DNA of 42,219 nucleotides, taken from NCBI GenBank assembly GCA_046290815.1, contig JBKBUF010000033.1:1-42219 (forward strand), given 5' to 3'. This document shows, one piece after another, positions 34,081-42,219 of the stretch (the stretch's first letter is position 1; each line of letters begins with the position of its first letter). Both the position numbers and the translations under genes were made by a program. Below the pieces are notes generated by a model, which saw only the letters and a list, made by a program, of their open reading frames with translations, made no database searches and was not told the origin of the DNA. The stretch comes from JBKBUF01 sp046290815 (GTDB lineage Bacteria > Bacteroidota > Bacteroidia > Cytophagales > Cytophagaceae).

Positions 34081-34983
34081 ATGAAAATTTTATCACTTTT
34101 ATCAATTATTTTATTTTCAATTAATGCCTCGATTGCCGGTGGGGTTAATGCTTCAGATGATGATTACAGAAAAACATTTTTAAGGATTTCTGGGGGGTAT
34201 GGATTTCGTACTGGTATAGGCACCAATTATCAGGTTCATCATAATGAAGATGGTACCAGGACTTATACACCATTGGCAGGATCATATGGGAAAGGATTTA
34301 ACCTTGCTGTTGCAGGTGTTCATATGTTTAGTGATAATGTAGGATTGGAGCTTGGGTTCTCTTATTTATCCGGAGGTAGAACAGAAATAAATCATTTTTT
34401 TATAGATAGGCAATATAATGTTTACATTAATCAAAGAAGGTTAATTAAAGCTAATATTTTAAGGGTTAGTCCTGCAATTTTTGTATGCTCGGGTATGAAT
34501 AAAGATGTAAATGTATATGCAAAATTTGGTCTGGTTTACGGATGGGCTACTGCAACCTGGGATTTATACGAGGATTATACATGGTTCAATGGTGCAAAAG
34601 GAAAAGGGGAATATCAATGGAAAATTACCGGAGGACAAGGCTTAGGTTATACATCCTCTTTAGGGATTATATTTAATACTCCTGAACCTTCATTAAAGTT
34701 TTTTGCCGAGATTAACTATATAGGTCAGGGAGTAACCTTTAAAAAAGGGACCCGGACTAAGTCCAAAATTAACGGACAAAGCAATCTGAATAATTTAAGT
34801 ACACAATACAAAGAGTTTGTTTATGCCGATAATGAAACAGTCGATCCCTGCACAGATCGAAATCCTAATCAGGACCCCAATCAGCCTAGCAGATATGCAA
34901 AATTTAAATCCAACTTTGACAGCATAGGCTTGAATATTGGCATTGTTGTGAAAATCGGGAAGCATGTAAAGTGGATAGAGTAA
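34081..34983 (+). CDS. Outer-membrane beta-barrel protein, function unknown
   Basis: 300 aa from ATG 34081, which begins signal peptide MKILSLLSIILFSINASIAGG; an ATG at 34018 would add 21 residues that do not fit. The mature protein has glycine- and aromatic-rich strands (FLRISGGYGFRTGIG, VGLELGFSYLSGGRTEIN, VYAKFGLVYGWATATWDLYED, SIGLNIGIVVKIGKHVKWIE), the layout of eight- to ten-stranded barrels of the OmpW/outer membrane beta-barrel type. A polar insertion with NPNQDPNQPSRY near 275-290 should be an external loop. No specific family recognised. Followed 14 nt downstream by the DUF3160 gene. Confidence 0.7.
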   Translation: MKILSLLSIILFSINASIAGGVNASDDDYRKTFLRISGGYGFRTGIGTNYQVHHNEDGTRTYTPLAGSYGKGFNLAVAGVHMFSDNVGLELGFSYLSGGRTEINHFFIDRQYNVYINQRRLIKANILRVSPAIFVCSGMNKDVNVYAKFGLVYGWATATWDLYEDYTWFNGAKGKGEYQWKITGGQGLGYTSSLGIIFNTPEPSLKFFAEINYIGQGVTFKKGTRTKSKINGQSNLNNLSTQYKEFVYADNETVDPCTDRNPNQDPNQPSRYAKFKSNFDSIGLNIGIVVKIGKHVKWIE

Positions 34984-34997
34984 AATTATTTTTATAA

Positions 34998-37871
34998 ATG
35001 AAGTATATAATCATGCGGCGCTTATCTGTTTGTGTTTTTTCATTACTTTTTGCCTGTTCTGATCCATCACCTGATTCCAAGGACAAAAAGGTAAATGATG
35101 TTGTTCATTTTGAAGAAGAAGTTAAAAACCCTGCTCAAAAGGTAGGAAGTGAGTTTGATATACCTGAGTTAAATGTATTAGCCTCTCCGGATGTTGCAAT
35201 TAAAATGGATCTTCCCGAATTTCATTCATTAGTAGCATATGATGTGTCCCCGGCAGGAGATAATATAACATACATTACATCAGATAAGGAAGGAAAGTGT
35301 AAAGTTAAAGTCTGGTCAATGAGTAAAAACCAGAGTCAGGATATTTTTGATGTTCCTGATAATTTTAAACCGGCTGAACTAATTCACCACCCCAATGCCA
35401 CTTCGTTTTTTATATTAGGACAAACAGGTTCTGGTTATGAAATATATCAACTAACACTAAAGGATAAAAAGTTTAATTCAATCTATCAATCAAAAGAGAA
35501 GATTTCTGATTTATTATTTTGTCCAAGGCCATTTATAACAGGGTACGACAGCAAGGAAAGAGCAGGTTTTTATTCTTACCGCTTATTTTTTGCTCATGAA
35601 TATGCTCCGAAAAATTTCCGGATTGTGTCGGTGACAGAAACAGGAAAAAGATTTTATCAGGTAGTTGGTCCTGATAAAAGCAGGACACATTCTGAAGAAG
35701 AAGAATCTCCAAGTATGCTGGTGGCGGAATGGGCTGTGCCGGTTGCATTTCATCCTGCAGGGCATGGTATGATCTGGAAGGACCAAAAGAATAAGCTGAA
35801 AATTTCTTATTACCGAACATGGTGGGAAGGAGAATCACAACCGTTATCTGTTAAATTTTCCGGTAACACAAAGTTAAGCCCATTGCCTAATGGCCTGGGG
35901 TTTCTCGAATGGAATGAAGGGAAAGCCGGAATAAATATTTTAATTAGTCAAAATAAAAATGCACAAAGCCAGCTTCAGGATTACAAATTTTTTAAAACTC
36001 CTGTGATTGCCCCTGATGGAAAAGGAGTCATTGCGACTGTAAAAGATGGAACAGTAGTATCGCTAAATTACCTTCCTGTAAAAATTCCGCTTCATGATGT
36101 GGTAAATGCATGGATGTTTGTTACAAAACCACATGAGATGGAACTGTTCAGTAAATATGACGGACTTTTTCGACCTGAAGAAGGCGATCAGTTATATAAG
36201 CTGTACGAAACGGAAAATTATTATTGCGGTTCTTATGATCGCTCTACACCTACCAGACCATATATGGTTACAACTGATGTGTTTTGGGAAATTTATTCTG
36301 CCGCATATCAGGGTATTTTTTTATTGAAAGAGAAAGATCAGGCTATTCCTTCCTTTTATAGGTTTACTGATGAAGCTTATAAGTACTATAATAAGCATAA
36401 TCCGGGTCATACCTGGACTAAAGTATTTAAGACCATAAATGATTTAAAAGCAGGGAACCAGGCAAATGGTGAGGTCAGGAAAATTTTACAATGGAAAGAT
36501 GATGAATCTGATATACTTGGAGAGAAATATAAATTTAGTCAACTACAACCCAGAGGACATTATAATTCTTCCGAGGAAATGAAGAATTATTTTATGGCTT
36601 TTAAATATTTTACGACATGTCTTAAGGATGATACTGTGAAATTATACGAGCTGAATAAACTTCCTAAGGATGTTCAGAAGTATGCAGTTGACTGGATCGA
36701 CAGTTATTCCAAAATGATTTCACCCTCAAGATCAAACCTTCTTTGGTCAGAATCTAGAAATAATATTCCTGCTTATGTTAATTATTCGAACAGGAATCCT
36801 GTTATTTTTCCACTCTCCTGGGGTTTTGACAATGAGGTAATTTATAGTACTGTGTATCATGATGCATTTCCTCCTGAAAAACAAATCACAGGACCTTATG
36901 GTCCCAGATTACTTCCATCAGGTTTGGATCTTGCTGCTTCACTTGGAAATGGATTTGCATCTACATTGTTGGAAGATGATTATAAAAGATATCCTAACCT
37001 GCGCAGGGTAATTGAAAATTTGAGAGTAAATTTTAAAAGCAATGCATCCGGTAAGTCAGATAATATTTATAATACCTGGATCAATGCATTGGCAGTACAA
37101 TGGATTGATACTGTTTTACCTGGAGGTAAATATCAAAACAACTTACTGTGGAACACAAAAAGGTTGCAGACCGGATTGGCCAGCTGGGCTACATTGAGAC
37201 ATGCGACTATTCTTGTAAATGAAACAGGTGTGGCAGAATGCGGTGAAGGAGGTTATGAAGAAATATTATTAAGAGCTCCCAGAGGTTATGTAGAGCCGGA
37301 TCCGTATACATTTGATGCTATCGCGGTATTATTTGAAACCACCGTTAAAATGCTTTCAGAAGATCTTGATAATGCAGGTAATAAAAGCAGTCTTTACAAT
37401 GGAATCCTGGAAAGATTGAAAGAGGCGGCAGAAAAAGCAAGGTACTTTAAAAGGATAGCTGAAAAAGAGAAGCGTGGAGAAGCATTGACAGGAAAGGAGT
37501 ATGAAGATATCCTGTATATTGCCAGAGTTGCGGAACATTTATTTCTTGTCTTTAACAGCGCAAATACCAGGGAGCATGGTATAGCAGATCCTGATCCGAT
37601 TGCTAAAATAGCCGATGTCGCCTCAGATGGGGGATCCACTAATCTGTTTGTAGCCGTTGGAAACAGTATGGAGTGGGATTATATCGTTCCATTTTTCGGA
37701 AGAAAACAAATTGTGAAAGGTCCCGTGTATTCTTATTATGAATTTCCATTTAAAGGAAATTTGACTGACGAGGAATGGAGAAAAAATGTATCATCACAGG
37801 AATTTTTACCATGGTTAAAACCTTTTATTACGAGAGAACAAAATTCATATCCTGCAAAGGTTGCCTATTAA
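34998..37871 (+). CDS. DUF3160 lipoprotein
   Basis: 957 aa. Lipoprotein signal MKYIIMRRLSVCVFSLLFAC with lipobox LFAC; a second start at 35013 is possible. The first ~370 residues form a beta-rich region (VSPAGDNITYITSD..., AFHPAGHGMIWK) that looks like a beta-propeller with WD40/TolB-like strands. The rest is DUF3160, recognised by ECGEGGYEEILLRAPRGYVEPDPYTF and DGGSTNLFVAVGNSMEWDYIVPFFGRKQIVKGPVYSYYEF. The function of DUF3160 is unknown. Its last 61 nt overlap the CapA-like gene in another frame, so the two are surely cotranscribed. Confidence 0.85.
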   Translation: MKYIIMRRLSVCVFSLLFACSDPSPDSKDKKVNDVVHFEEEVKNPAQKVGSEFDIPELNVLASPDVAIKMDLPEFHSLVAYDVSPAGDNITYITSDKEGKCKVKVWSMSKNQSQDIFDVPDNFKPAELIHHPNATSFFILGQTGSGYEIYQLTLKDKKFNSIYQSKEKISDLLFCPRPFITGYDSKERAGFYSYRLFFAHEYAPKNFRIVSVTETGKRFYQVVGPDKSRTHSEEEESPSMLVAEWAVPVAFHPAGHGMIWKDQKNKLKISYYRTWWEGESQPLSVKFSGNTKLSPLPNGLGFLEWNEGKAGINILISQNKNAQSQLQDYKFFKTPVIAPDGKGVIATVKDGTVVSLNYLPVKIPLHDVVNAWMFVTKPHEMELFSKYDGLFRPEEGDQLYKLYETENYYCGSYDRSTPTRPYMVTTDVFWEIYSAAYQGIFLLKEKDQAIPSFYRFTDEAYKYYNKHNPGHTWTKVFKTINDLKAGNQANGEVRKILQWKDDESDILGEKYKFSQLQPRGHYNSSEEMKNYFMAFKYFTTCLKDDTVKLYELNKLPKDVQKYAVDWIDSYSKMISPSRSNLLWSESRNNIPAYVNYSNRNPVIFPLSWGFDNEVIYSTVYHDAFPPEKQITGPYGPRLLPSGLDLAASLGNGFASTLLEDDYKRYPNLRRVIENLRVNFKSNASGKSDNIYNTWINALAVQWIDTVLPGGKYQNNLLWNTKRLQTGLASWATLRHATILVNETGVAECGEGGYEEILLRAPRGYVEPDPYTFDAIAVLFETTVKMLSEDLDNAGNKSSLYNGILERLKEAAEKARYFKRIAEKEKRGEALTGKEYEDILYIARVAEHLFLVFNSANTREHGIADPDPIAKIADVASDGGSTNLFVAVGNSMEWDYIVPFFGRKQIVKGPVYSYYEFPFKGNLTDEEWRKNVSSQEFLPWLKPFITREQNSYPAKVAY

Positions 37872-39211
37872 TTTTTTCTTTTCTTTTATGTTTTGCCTGC
37901 AAGGAAAAAGAACCTGAGATAAAATTACTTTTTACAGGAGATATCCTGTTGTCCAGAAATGTAGAGGTTGAGATAGAACGTGGTCAGAAGGATCCTTGGG
38001 AAGATTTAACTGAATTATTCAAGTCTGCGGATCTTGTAGTAGGTAATCTGGAAGGGGCTGTAGGTGAAAGAAGTCAGGACGATTCTTTGTCGAATCTTAT
38101 TTTTGACATCAAGGAGAAACATTTACCCTTGCTTCCAAATGCCGGTTTTCATGTAATGACCATCGAAAATAACCATTCTTCCGATGTTGCAAAAGACGGG
38201 AAATCAAAAACAGCAGACGCACTGCTTAAAAATAATATCATTCCGGTAAGCTACGAAAGCTCCCCACATTTTATTAATGTAAAAGGAAAGGTAATTGCAT
38301 TGGTTGCTATAAACCTTGTAAAGGATAAATACGGACAAAGGCAGGAAATTCCCTCCGTTGAACTGAAACAAAAATTAAGATTTGCTTCAGGAACAGCTAA
38401 TGTAACCATAGTATGCGTGCATTGGGGTGTGGAACTTGCAGAGTGGACTGTAGATGCTCAAAAACAAGCAGCAGCATGGCTGGTGAAAAATGGTGCTGAT
38501 ATTATCATAGGGCATCATCCTCACGTAATTCAAAAACCGGAAATGGTGGAAGGTAAACCTATATTTTTCTCTTTGGGAAACCATCTGTTTGACCAGAAGT
38601 ATCCGTCCACCAAAACAGGTTTGATTGCAGATTGTAGAATTGCTAATGGAAAAGTTGAATTTAAAGGGATAGTAACTAAAACAAAAGATAAATCTTTCTA
38701 CTCTAAGATTGATGGTGAGGAAAGCTTGAATTTGAACCCTGTAAAACTTCATACTCAGATGAATCTTAAAGGTTATGACATTCTTCCGGTTTCTACCAAT
38801 GATGGTGAAATTATATTACATGGTTATAAATCAGGAAAAAAGGTTTGGGCTTCAGAACCTTTACCCGTTGTTAGTTTAGAGAAGGTTAATAATGTTAGTG
38901 ATACATACTTGTTCTGCCTTCAAAACAGATATTCTTCACTTGACAAAGAGCAAGCATTACGACCTTATGTATATGATATTGATGATAAAGGTTTGATTGC
39001 AAAATGGAGAGGGTCTTCCCTTGCCTGGCCGATAATTGATGCGACAGCGATTAAGTCTGACTCCTTTAAGATTTGTGTATTGCATAGGGGAGATTCATAT
39101 CTTCAGTTGAATAAAAACGAAAAAACAACACGATTAGCCAAATACAAATGGAATGGCTTCGGCTTTTCTATCCTTAAGAGTGAATTTTGTGAACCATGTT
39201 TTGAACATTAA
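37811..39211 (+). CDS. CapA family lipoprotein (metallophosphatase fold)
   Basis: 466 aa from ATG 37811, the only start codon before the lipobox. N-terminus has basic residues then CLLIFSFLLCFAC, lipobox CFAC, so it is membrane-anchored by lipid. The CapA (poly-gamma-glutamate synthesis type) domain covers about 40-290: LLFTGDILLSR, VVGNLEGAVG, ENNHSSD, VCVHWGVELAEWT, GADIIIGHHPHVIQ and FFSLGNHLFDQ. The metal-binding His/Asn/Asp set is complete, though the substrate is not known. A ~170-residue tail (~300-466) has beta-propeller-like strands and resembles no named family. It overlaps the DUF3160 gene by 61 nt. Confidence 0.87.
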   Translation: MVKTFYYERTKFISCKGCLLIFSFLLCFACKEKEPEIKLLFTGDILLSRNVEVEIERGQKDPWEDLTELFKSADLVVGNLEGAVGERSQDDSLSNLIFDIKEKHLPLLPNAGFHVMTIENNHSSDVAKDGKSKTADALLKNNIIPVSYESSPHFINVKGKVIALVAINLVKDKYGQRQEIPSVELKQKLRFASGTANVTIVCVHWGVELAEWTVDAQKQAAAWLVKNGADIIIGHHPHVIQKPEMVEGKPIFFSLGNHLFDQKYPSTKTGLIADCRIANGKVEFKGIVTKTKDKSFYSKIDGEESLNLNPVKLHTQMNLKGYDILPVSTNDGEIILHGYKSGKKVWASEPLPVVSLEKVNNVSDTYLFCLQNRYSSLDKEQALRPYVYDIDDKGLIAKWRGSSLAWPIIDATAIKSDSFKICVLHRGDSYLQLNKNEKTTRLAKYKWNGFGFSILKSEFCEPCFEH

Positions 39212-39298
39212 TATTTTGTTTCAATACCTGTTTTCTCCCGCTTACTAAATATATCCTGCCGTTTACTCAATAAGCGTTTTATCTGAATTTTATCCGGT

Positions 39299-39306
39299 TA
39301 GTTTTG
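39299..39306 (+). promoter_or_regulatory. Probable -7 box of the beta-helix gene
   Basis: TAGTTTTG fits TAnnTTTG, 75 nt before the chosen start. The upstream -33 element is not clear. Confidence 0.4.
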
Positions 39307-39381
39307 TCGTCATGTAAACTATGCATGCCGGCTATACGCATATTTTATTATCAATTTTTGTGTAATTCAACCTTTAAAAAC

Positions 39382-41460
39382 ATGATAAAATTCAGACATA
39401 TATTAATAGGTTCACTACTTACTGCACAAGCAGCATTTGCAGAAACCATTTATGTGACCAATGTCAATGACAGTGGTGCAGGATCATTAAGACAGGCAAT
39501 TAACAGCGCCAATGCTGATCCGACTTCTACTACAATATTATTTAATATTCCCGGTACTTCTGGTGCTGAAAGGATAATTAATGTACCTACAGCTTTACCG
39601 GCATTTACGTCTCCTGTAGAAATCAGAAACGCAGGTACTCAAACGGGCAGGACAGTATTAAAAGCGCCTATCATCAATGGGCCTGGTGCTGCTACCACAG
39701 GTATGACCTTCAATACCAATTCAGCTAATTCTAAAGTAGAAAATATTACTTTCAGAGATTTTGTATTTAGCATTGTTCTAAATACATCTTCGGTTAGTGT
39801 TCTGAATAACAGATTTGAAAACAATCAGGGTGGTATCGATGTGCGTGTCAATAACGGAGGTAACACAATTAAAGGAAATTCATTTACTACAAATCATCCC
39901 GGAGCATATGCGATATCAGGAATAGGTGGAGGAAACACCATTCAGGGTAACGGATTTACTAAGGAAGGAATTAATCTAGGGGCAGGAGGAAATACCATAG
40001 GAGGTACAGGCCACGCTGATCCAAATACTTTTACGAATATTTCAGGAGATGCCATTGTGATTTCTAACGGAAGCGGTTCAATTATCAGAAGAAATACTAT
40101 CAGTGGTGCTTCAGGTGCAGGTATCAACCTCAGTGGTACTGATATGACCATTGAGCATAATAACATTTCACAGGTTACAGGCTGGGATATTATTGTTTCA
40201 GGAAATCACTCTAATAAAATCAACTTCAATCAGGTGATGGGAGATAACGGAGTATTCAATGGTATTCTTGTTCAGGATGGACTTTCTTATACTTTGAACA
40301 ACAACTGGGTGACGGGTGGAAGTATCGAACTTCGTTCAATGGGGGGATCTTCATGGTATGGTCAGTTGAGAGTTACTAACAATACAATTGTAAATGATCC
40401 TAACGGATTCAGCGGACATGGAGCATTGCATCTTGAAAATACTACCAGCGCTCAGATATTAAATAATACAATTCATAACAATGCCGGCAATGGAATTTTC
40501 CTTTATCTGTCAAATAACAACAGTATTATTGCAAACACCATTTATGAAAATTTCAGAACAGGTGTAAACGCAAATTCCACAACAGGTAACAAGATCAGCA
40601 GAAATATTATTCAAAACAATCATGCTGATGTAAATGGCGGCAGAACAGGCATCTCTGCATCTGCCAAATCTGCTCCAGTGATAAGCTCTGTAAAGAGAGT
40701 AGGTAATAATTTTGTTATTTCAGGAACAGGTACAGCAGCAAATGACAGTTTAGAATTTTTTGCAAGCGACAGACAAAGCAGAAACAGCACTTTGGTTCAA
40801 AATGCTAACCAGTATGTAGCAAGTGTAAGAACATCCGGTTCTTCATGGTCCGCCGCTATACCTGTTGGAACTTTAACCGGTGAAGTATATTTCATTGCTA
40901 CTGCTACTAATACATCTAACACTACCTCATCATTTTCAAGAGCAGTTGGTGCTGAAATCAACGGGCCGACAGCTGCAACAACAAATCATACATCATATTA
41001 TTACGCAGAGTTTATTCCGGGAGTAAGCTATTCATGGTGGACAAGTCTTCCTATCTATAGCCAGACAGTTTCAGGAAACAGTGTAGCATTTAATTTCATG
41101 CAGCCTGGATCAGGTACAGTAAGTGTGGGATATACAGATCCTGCTACAGGACAATGGAAGCAATATAATCTTGCTGTTACAGTATATGGACCTGCAAGAA
41201 TGGGAGAAGTAAGTGCAGATCAGATGGTATTGCCATCGCCGAATCCTTTCACTACTACAACTAGTCTTACACTTGACGGATCAAAGGGAGAAGGGGTAAG
41301 TGTCGCAGTTTATAATTCATTAGGAACAGAAGAGTTAAACTTTGCAGGAAATCATGGAGAGACAGTTGAGTTTGGTGCAGAGTTAATACCAGGAGTATAT
41401 ACAGTAAAAATGGTTTCAGGGGGAGAAATTAAAACAGCCAGGATTGTAAAGCAGGACTAG
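39382..41460 (+). CDS. T9SS-exported right-handed beta-helix protein
   Basis: 692 aa from ATG 39382, which opens signal peptide MIKFRHILIGSLLTAQAAFA; an ATG at 39304 would place 26 unrelated residues first. It begins with the CSLREA-like VNDSGAGSLRQAINSANA motif, then parallel beta-helix (PbH1, NosD-like) coils with regular xNxIxxN turns from about 90 to 430, two beta-sandwich modules (~435-600), and a T9SS type A sorting domain (LPSPNPFTTTTSLTLDG ... LIPGVYTVKMVSGGEIKTARIVKQD). It should be a surface-exposed or secreted polysaccharide-binding or -cleaving protein; catalytic residues cannot be assigned. Confidence 0.88.
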   Translation: MIKFRHILIGSLLTAQAAFAETIYVTNVNDSGAGSLRQAINSANADPTSTTILFNIPGTSGAERIINVPTALPAFTSPVEIRNAGTQTGRTVLKAPIINGPGAATTGMTFNTNSANSKVENITFRDFVFSIVLNTSSVSVLNNRFENNQGGIDVRVNNGGNTIKGNSFTTNHPGAYAISGIGGGNTIQGNGFTKEGINLGAGGNTIGGTGHADPNTFTNISGDAIVISNGSGSIIRRNTISGASGAGINLSGTDMTIEHNNISQVTGWDIIVSGNHSNKINFNQVMGDNGVFNGILVQDGLSYTLNNNWVTGGSIELRSMGGSSWYGQLRVTNNTIVNDPNGFSGHGALHLENTTSAQILNNTIHNNAGNGIFLYLSNNNSIIANTIYENFRTGVNANSTTGNKISRNIIQNNHADVNGGRTGISASAKSAPVISSVKRVGNNFVISGTGTAANDSLEFFASDRQSRNSTLVQNANQYVASVRTSGSSWSAAIPVGTLTGEVYFIATATNTSNTTSSFSRAVGAEINGPTAATTNHTSYYYAEFIPGVSYSWWTSLPIYSQTVSGNSVAFNFMQPGSGTVSVGYTDPATGQWKQYNLAVTVYGPARMGEVSADQMVLPSPNPFTTTTSLTLDGSKGEGVSVAVYNSLGTEELNFAGNHGETVEFGAELIPGVYTVKMVSGGEIKTARIVKQD

Positions 41461-41501
41461 GAACTGAAGTTTGCGTGTTTAATTTTTGGTTACCATTTTT
41501 T

Positions 41502-41531
41502 AAGGCTGCTTATGTGAGGCAGCCTTTTTTA
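41502..41531 (+). terminator. Terminator of the beta-helix gene
   Basis: AAGGCTGC (41502-41509) pairs with GCAGCCTT (41519-41526), 9-nt loop, followed by T-rich TTTTTATT. Confidence 0.92.
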
Positions 41532-41645
41532 TTCTTAAAAAAAATAGAATATGTAAGGCCTTATGATTCAAACGTTAAAACAAATTAGAGTAAATATTTT
41601 GTGATTTTTCGACATTTTGATACTTTTACAGCCCGTTAAAAAGCT

Positions 41646-41729
41646 GCCCAGGTGGCGGAATTGGTAGACGCGCTGGTCTCAAACACCAGTGTCTTCACGG
41701 ACATGCCGGTTCGACTCCGGCCCTGGGTA
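41646..41729 (+). tRNA. tRNA-Leu (anticodon CAA)
   Basis: 84 nt, type II tRNA with long variable arm. Acceptor GCCCAGG/CCTGGGT (one G-U), D-loop GGAATTGGTAGAC, anticodon stem CTGGT/ACCAG with loop CTCAAAC giving CAA at 41680-41682, long variable arm GTGTCTTCACGGACAT, and T-loop TTCGACTC. CCA is not encoded. It reads UUG codons. Confidence 0.97.
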
Positions 41730-41741
41730 CTAAACTCTCTG

Positions 41742-41783
41742 AATCCTTTGTAAATTAAAAACTTGCAAAGGATTTGTTTTTTA
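41742..41783 (+). terminator. Terminator downstream of tRNA-Leu
   Basis: AATCCTTTG (41742-41750) pairs with CAAAGGATT (41766-41774), followed by TGTTTTTT. Confidence 0.8.
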
Positions 41784-41843
41784 AGGTGCTTTTCTCCAAA
41801 CCAACTCCAATATCTCCTTTTAATAATATCCAGTATTAATTAT

Positions 41844-42100
41844 TCAACTACCAGTATTCCTAATTCGCTTTCTGATGATATCATCCTTATGAACTGGCTT
41901 AACCATATAATTTATTACATTTTTATACTCTGCTGATTTTTCTATATCCTCTGTAGCATTAGAAGAAGTAACTATTATAATTTTTACTTTCCAATGGATA
42001 GGAAGCTGATTAAATATATCCAAAAATTCATACCCATTCATATGTGGCATGTTTAGATCCAAGTAAATCTTTTCTGGAATCTCATCCTCCATTTTTAGGG
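41844..42100 (-). pseudogene. Receiver-domain protein gene cut by an insertion element
   Basis: The minus-strand frame encodes LKMEDEIPEKIYLDLNMPHMNGYEF, VTSS and VKPV: the second half of a CheY-like receiver, with phospho-Asp, Thr and Lys present. The first half, with the acidic pair, is missing. The residues before it (about 36 in the open frame) are encoded by the repeats of the element end at 42101-42219 and do not resemble a receiver. So the gene is truncated at ~42100. Its missing 5' part may lie beyond the element. It resembles the receiver at 18498-18902 in kind. Confidence 0.75.
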
Positions 42101-42219
42101 TGTAATCGGAAAATAACAATGCACCATTTTCGGTAAATAGGAATGCACCAATTTCGGCAACAAGAATGCACCAGGTGAGCAAATATATTTGATTAATTTT
42201 CCTGATCAAGGAAAGTCTT
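42101..42219. mobile_element. End of an IS21-like insertion element (continues out of the window)
   Basis: From TGTAATCGG (42101) the sequence has three copies of TCGG-N8-AATGCACCA (AATGCACCA at 42118, 42142 and 42165; period 23-24). Terminal TG and multiple direct repeats at an end are characteristic of IS21-family elements. It starts exactly where receiver homology stops. The transposase genes are not in this window. Confidence 0.6.

Noticed and set aside
41646..42101. tRNA-Leu as attachment site of an integrated island
   Set aside because: No copy of the tRNA 3' end and no integrase in the window; the element end is 370 nt away and of IS21 type.
41844..42209. Receiver protein as an intact 121-aa gene
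   Set aside because: Its N-terminal third is encoded by the element repeats and lacks the acidic pair, so it is a fusion by chance of frame.

Overview
The window looks like a chromosomal segment of a Bacteroidota bacterium, most likely of the Cytophagales (Cytophaga/Sporocytophaga-like); the species is not determined. The reasons are low GC, two secreted proteins with type IX secretion (T9SS) C-terminal sorting domains, many outer-membrane barrels and lipoproteins, -7 promoter boxes of the Bacteroidota form TAnnTTTG, almost no Shine-Dalgarno sequences, and palindromic intergenic repeats of a kind common in this phylum.

Layout. 1-929: 3' end of a T9SS-exported PKD-like repeat protein. 1081-6268: membrane-anchored EEP-fold phosphatase/nuclease, a 573-aa lipoprotein of unknown role, an exported TPR-LRR protein and aminopeptidase P. 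6396-11776: tight run of subtilisin-like protease, M16 peptidase, O-methyltransferase and LysM lytic transglycosylase. 11852-18902: signalling cluster of two large multi-PAS histidine kinases, the first with a LOV (blue-light) domain, followed by a stand-alone receiver. 18996-29198: NADP isocitrate dehydrogenase, outer-membrane barrel, large M16 peptidase, dnaX, a small DUF2188-like protein, PhoD-like phosphatase and a DUF389 membrane protein. 29472-29862: tmRNA (ssrA) on the minus strand. 29981-30793: DUF481-like barrel. 30892-33879: the most interesting part, an RtcB RNA ligase - PrfH release-factor homologue - TPR operon preceded by a leader with a Shine-Dalgarno-driven 15-aa peptide and mutually exclusive terminator/antiterminator helices. 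34081-41460: outer-membrane protein, DUF3160 lipoprotein, CapA-like lipoprotein that overlaps it, and a T9SS-exported beta-helix protein. 41646-41729: tRNA-Leu(CAA). 41844-42219: receiver-domain gene cut by the end of an IS21-like element that runs out of the window.

How the parts may work together. RtcB-PrfH pairs are known to repair 16S rRNA cut at the decoding centre. The leader has the topology of a translation-sensing attenuator, so I infer that stalled or damaged ribosomes switch the repair operon on. tmRNA, another ribosome-rescue gene, lies about 1 kb away. The kinase cluster is a self-contained phosphorelay candidate with a soluble light/redox-type sensor and a membrane sensor. dnaX has an A10 run at which both slippage outcomes stop at once, the arrangement used elsewhere to make the short gamma subunit. 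The other genes are mainly envelope biogenesis, proteolysis and housekeeping functions.
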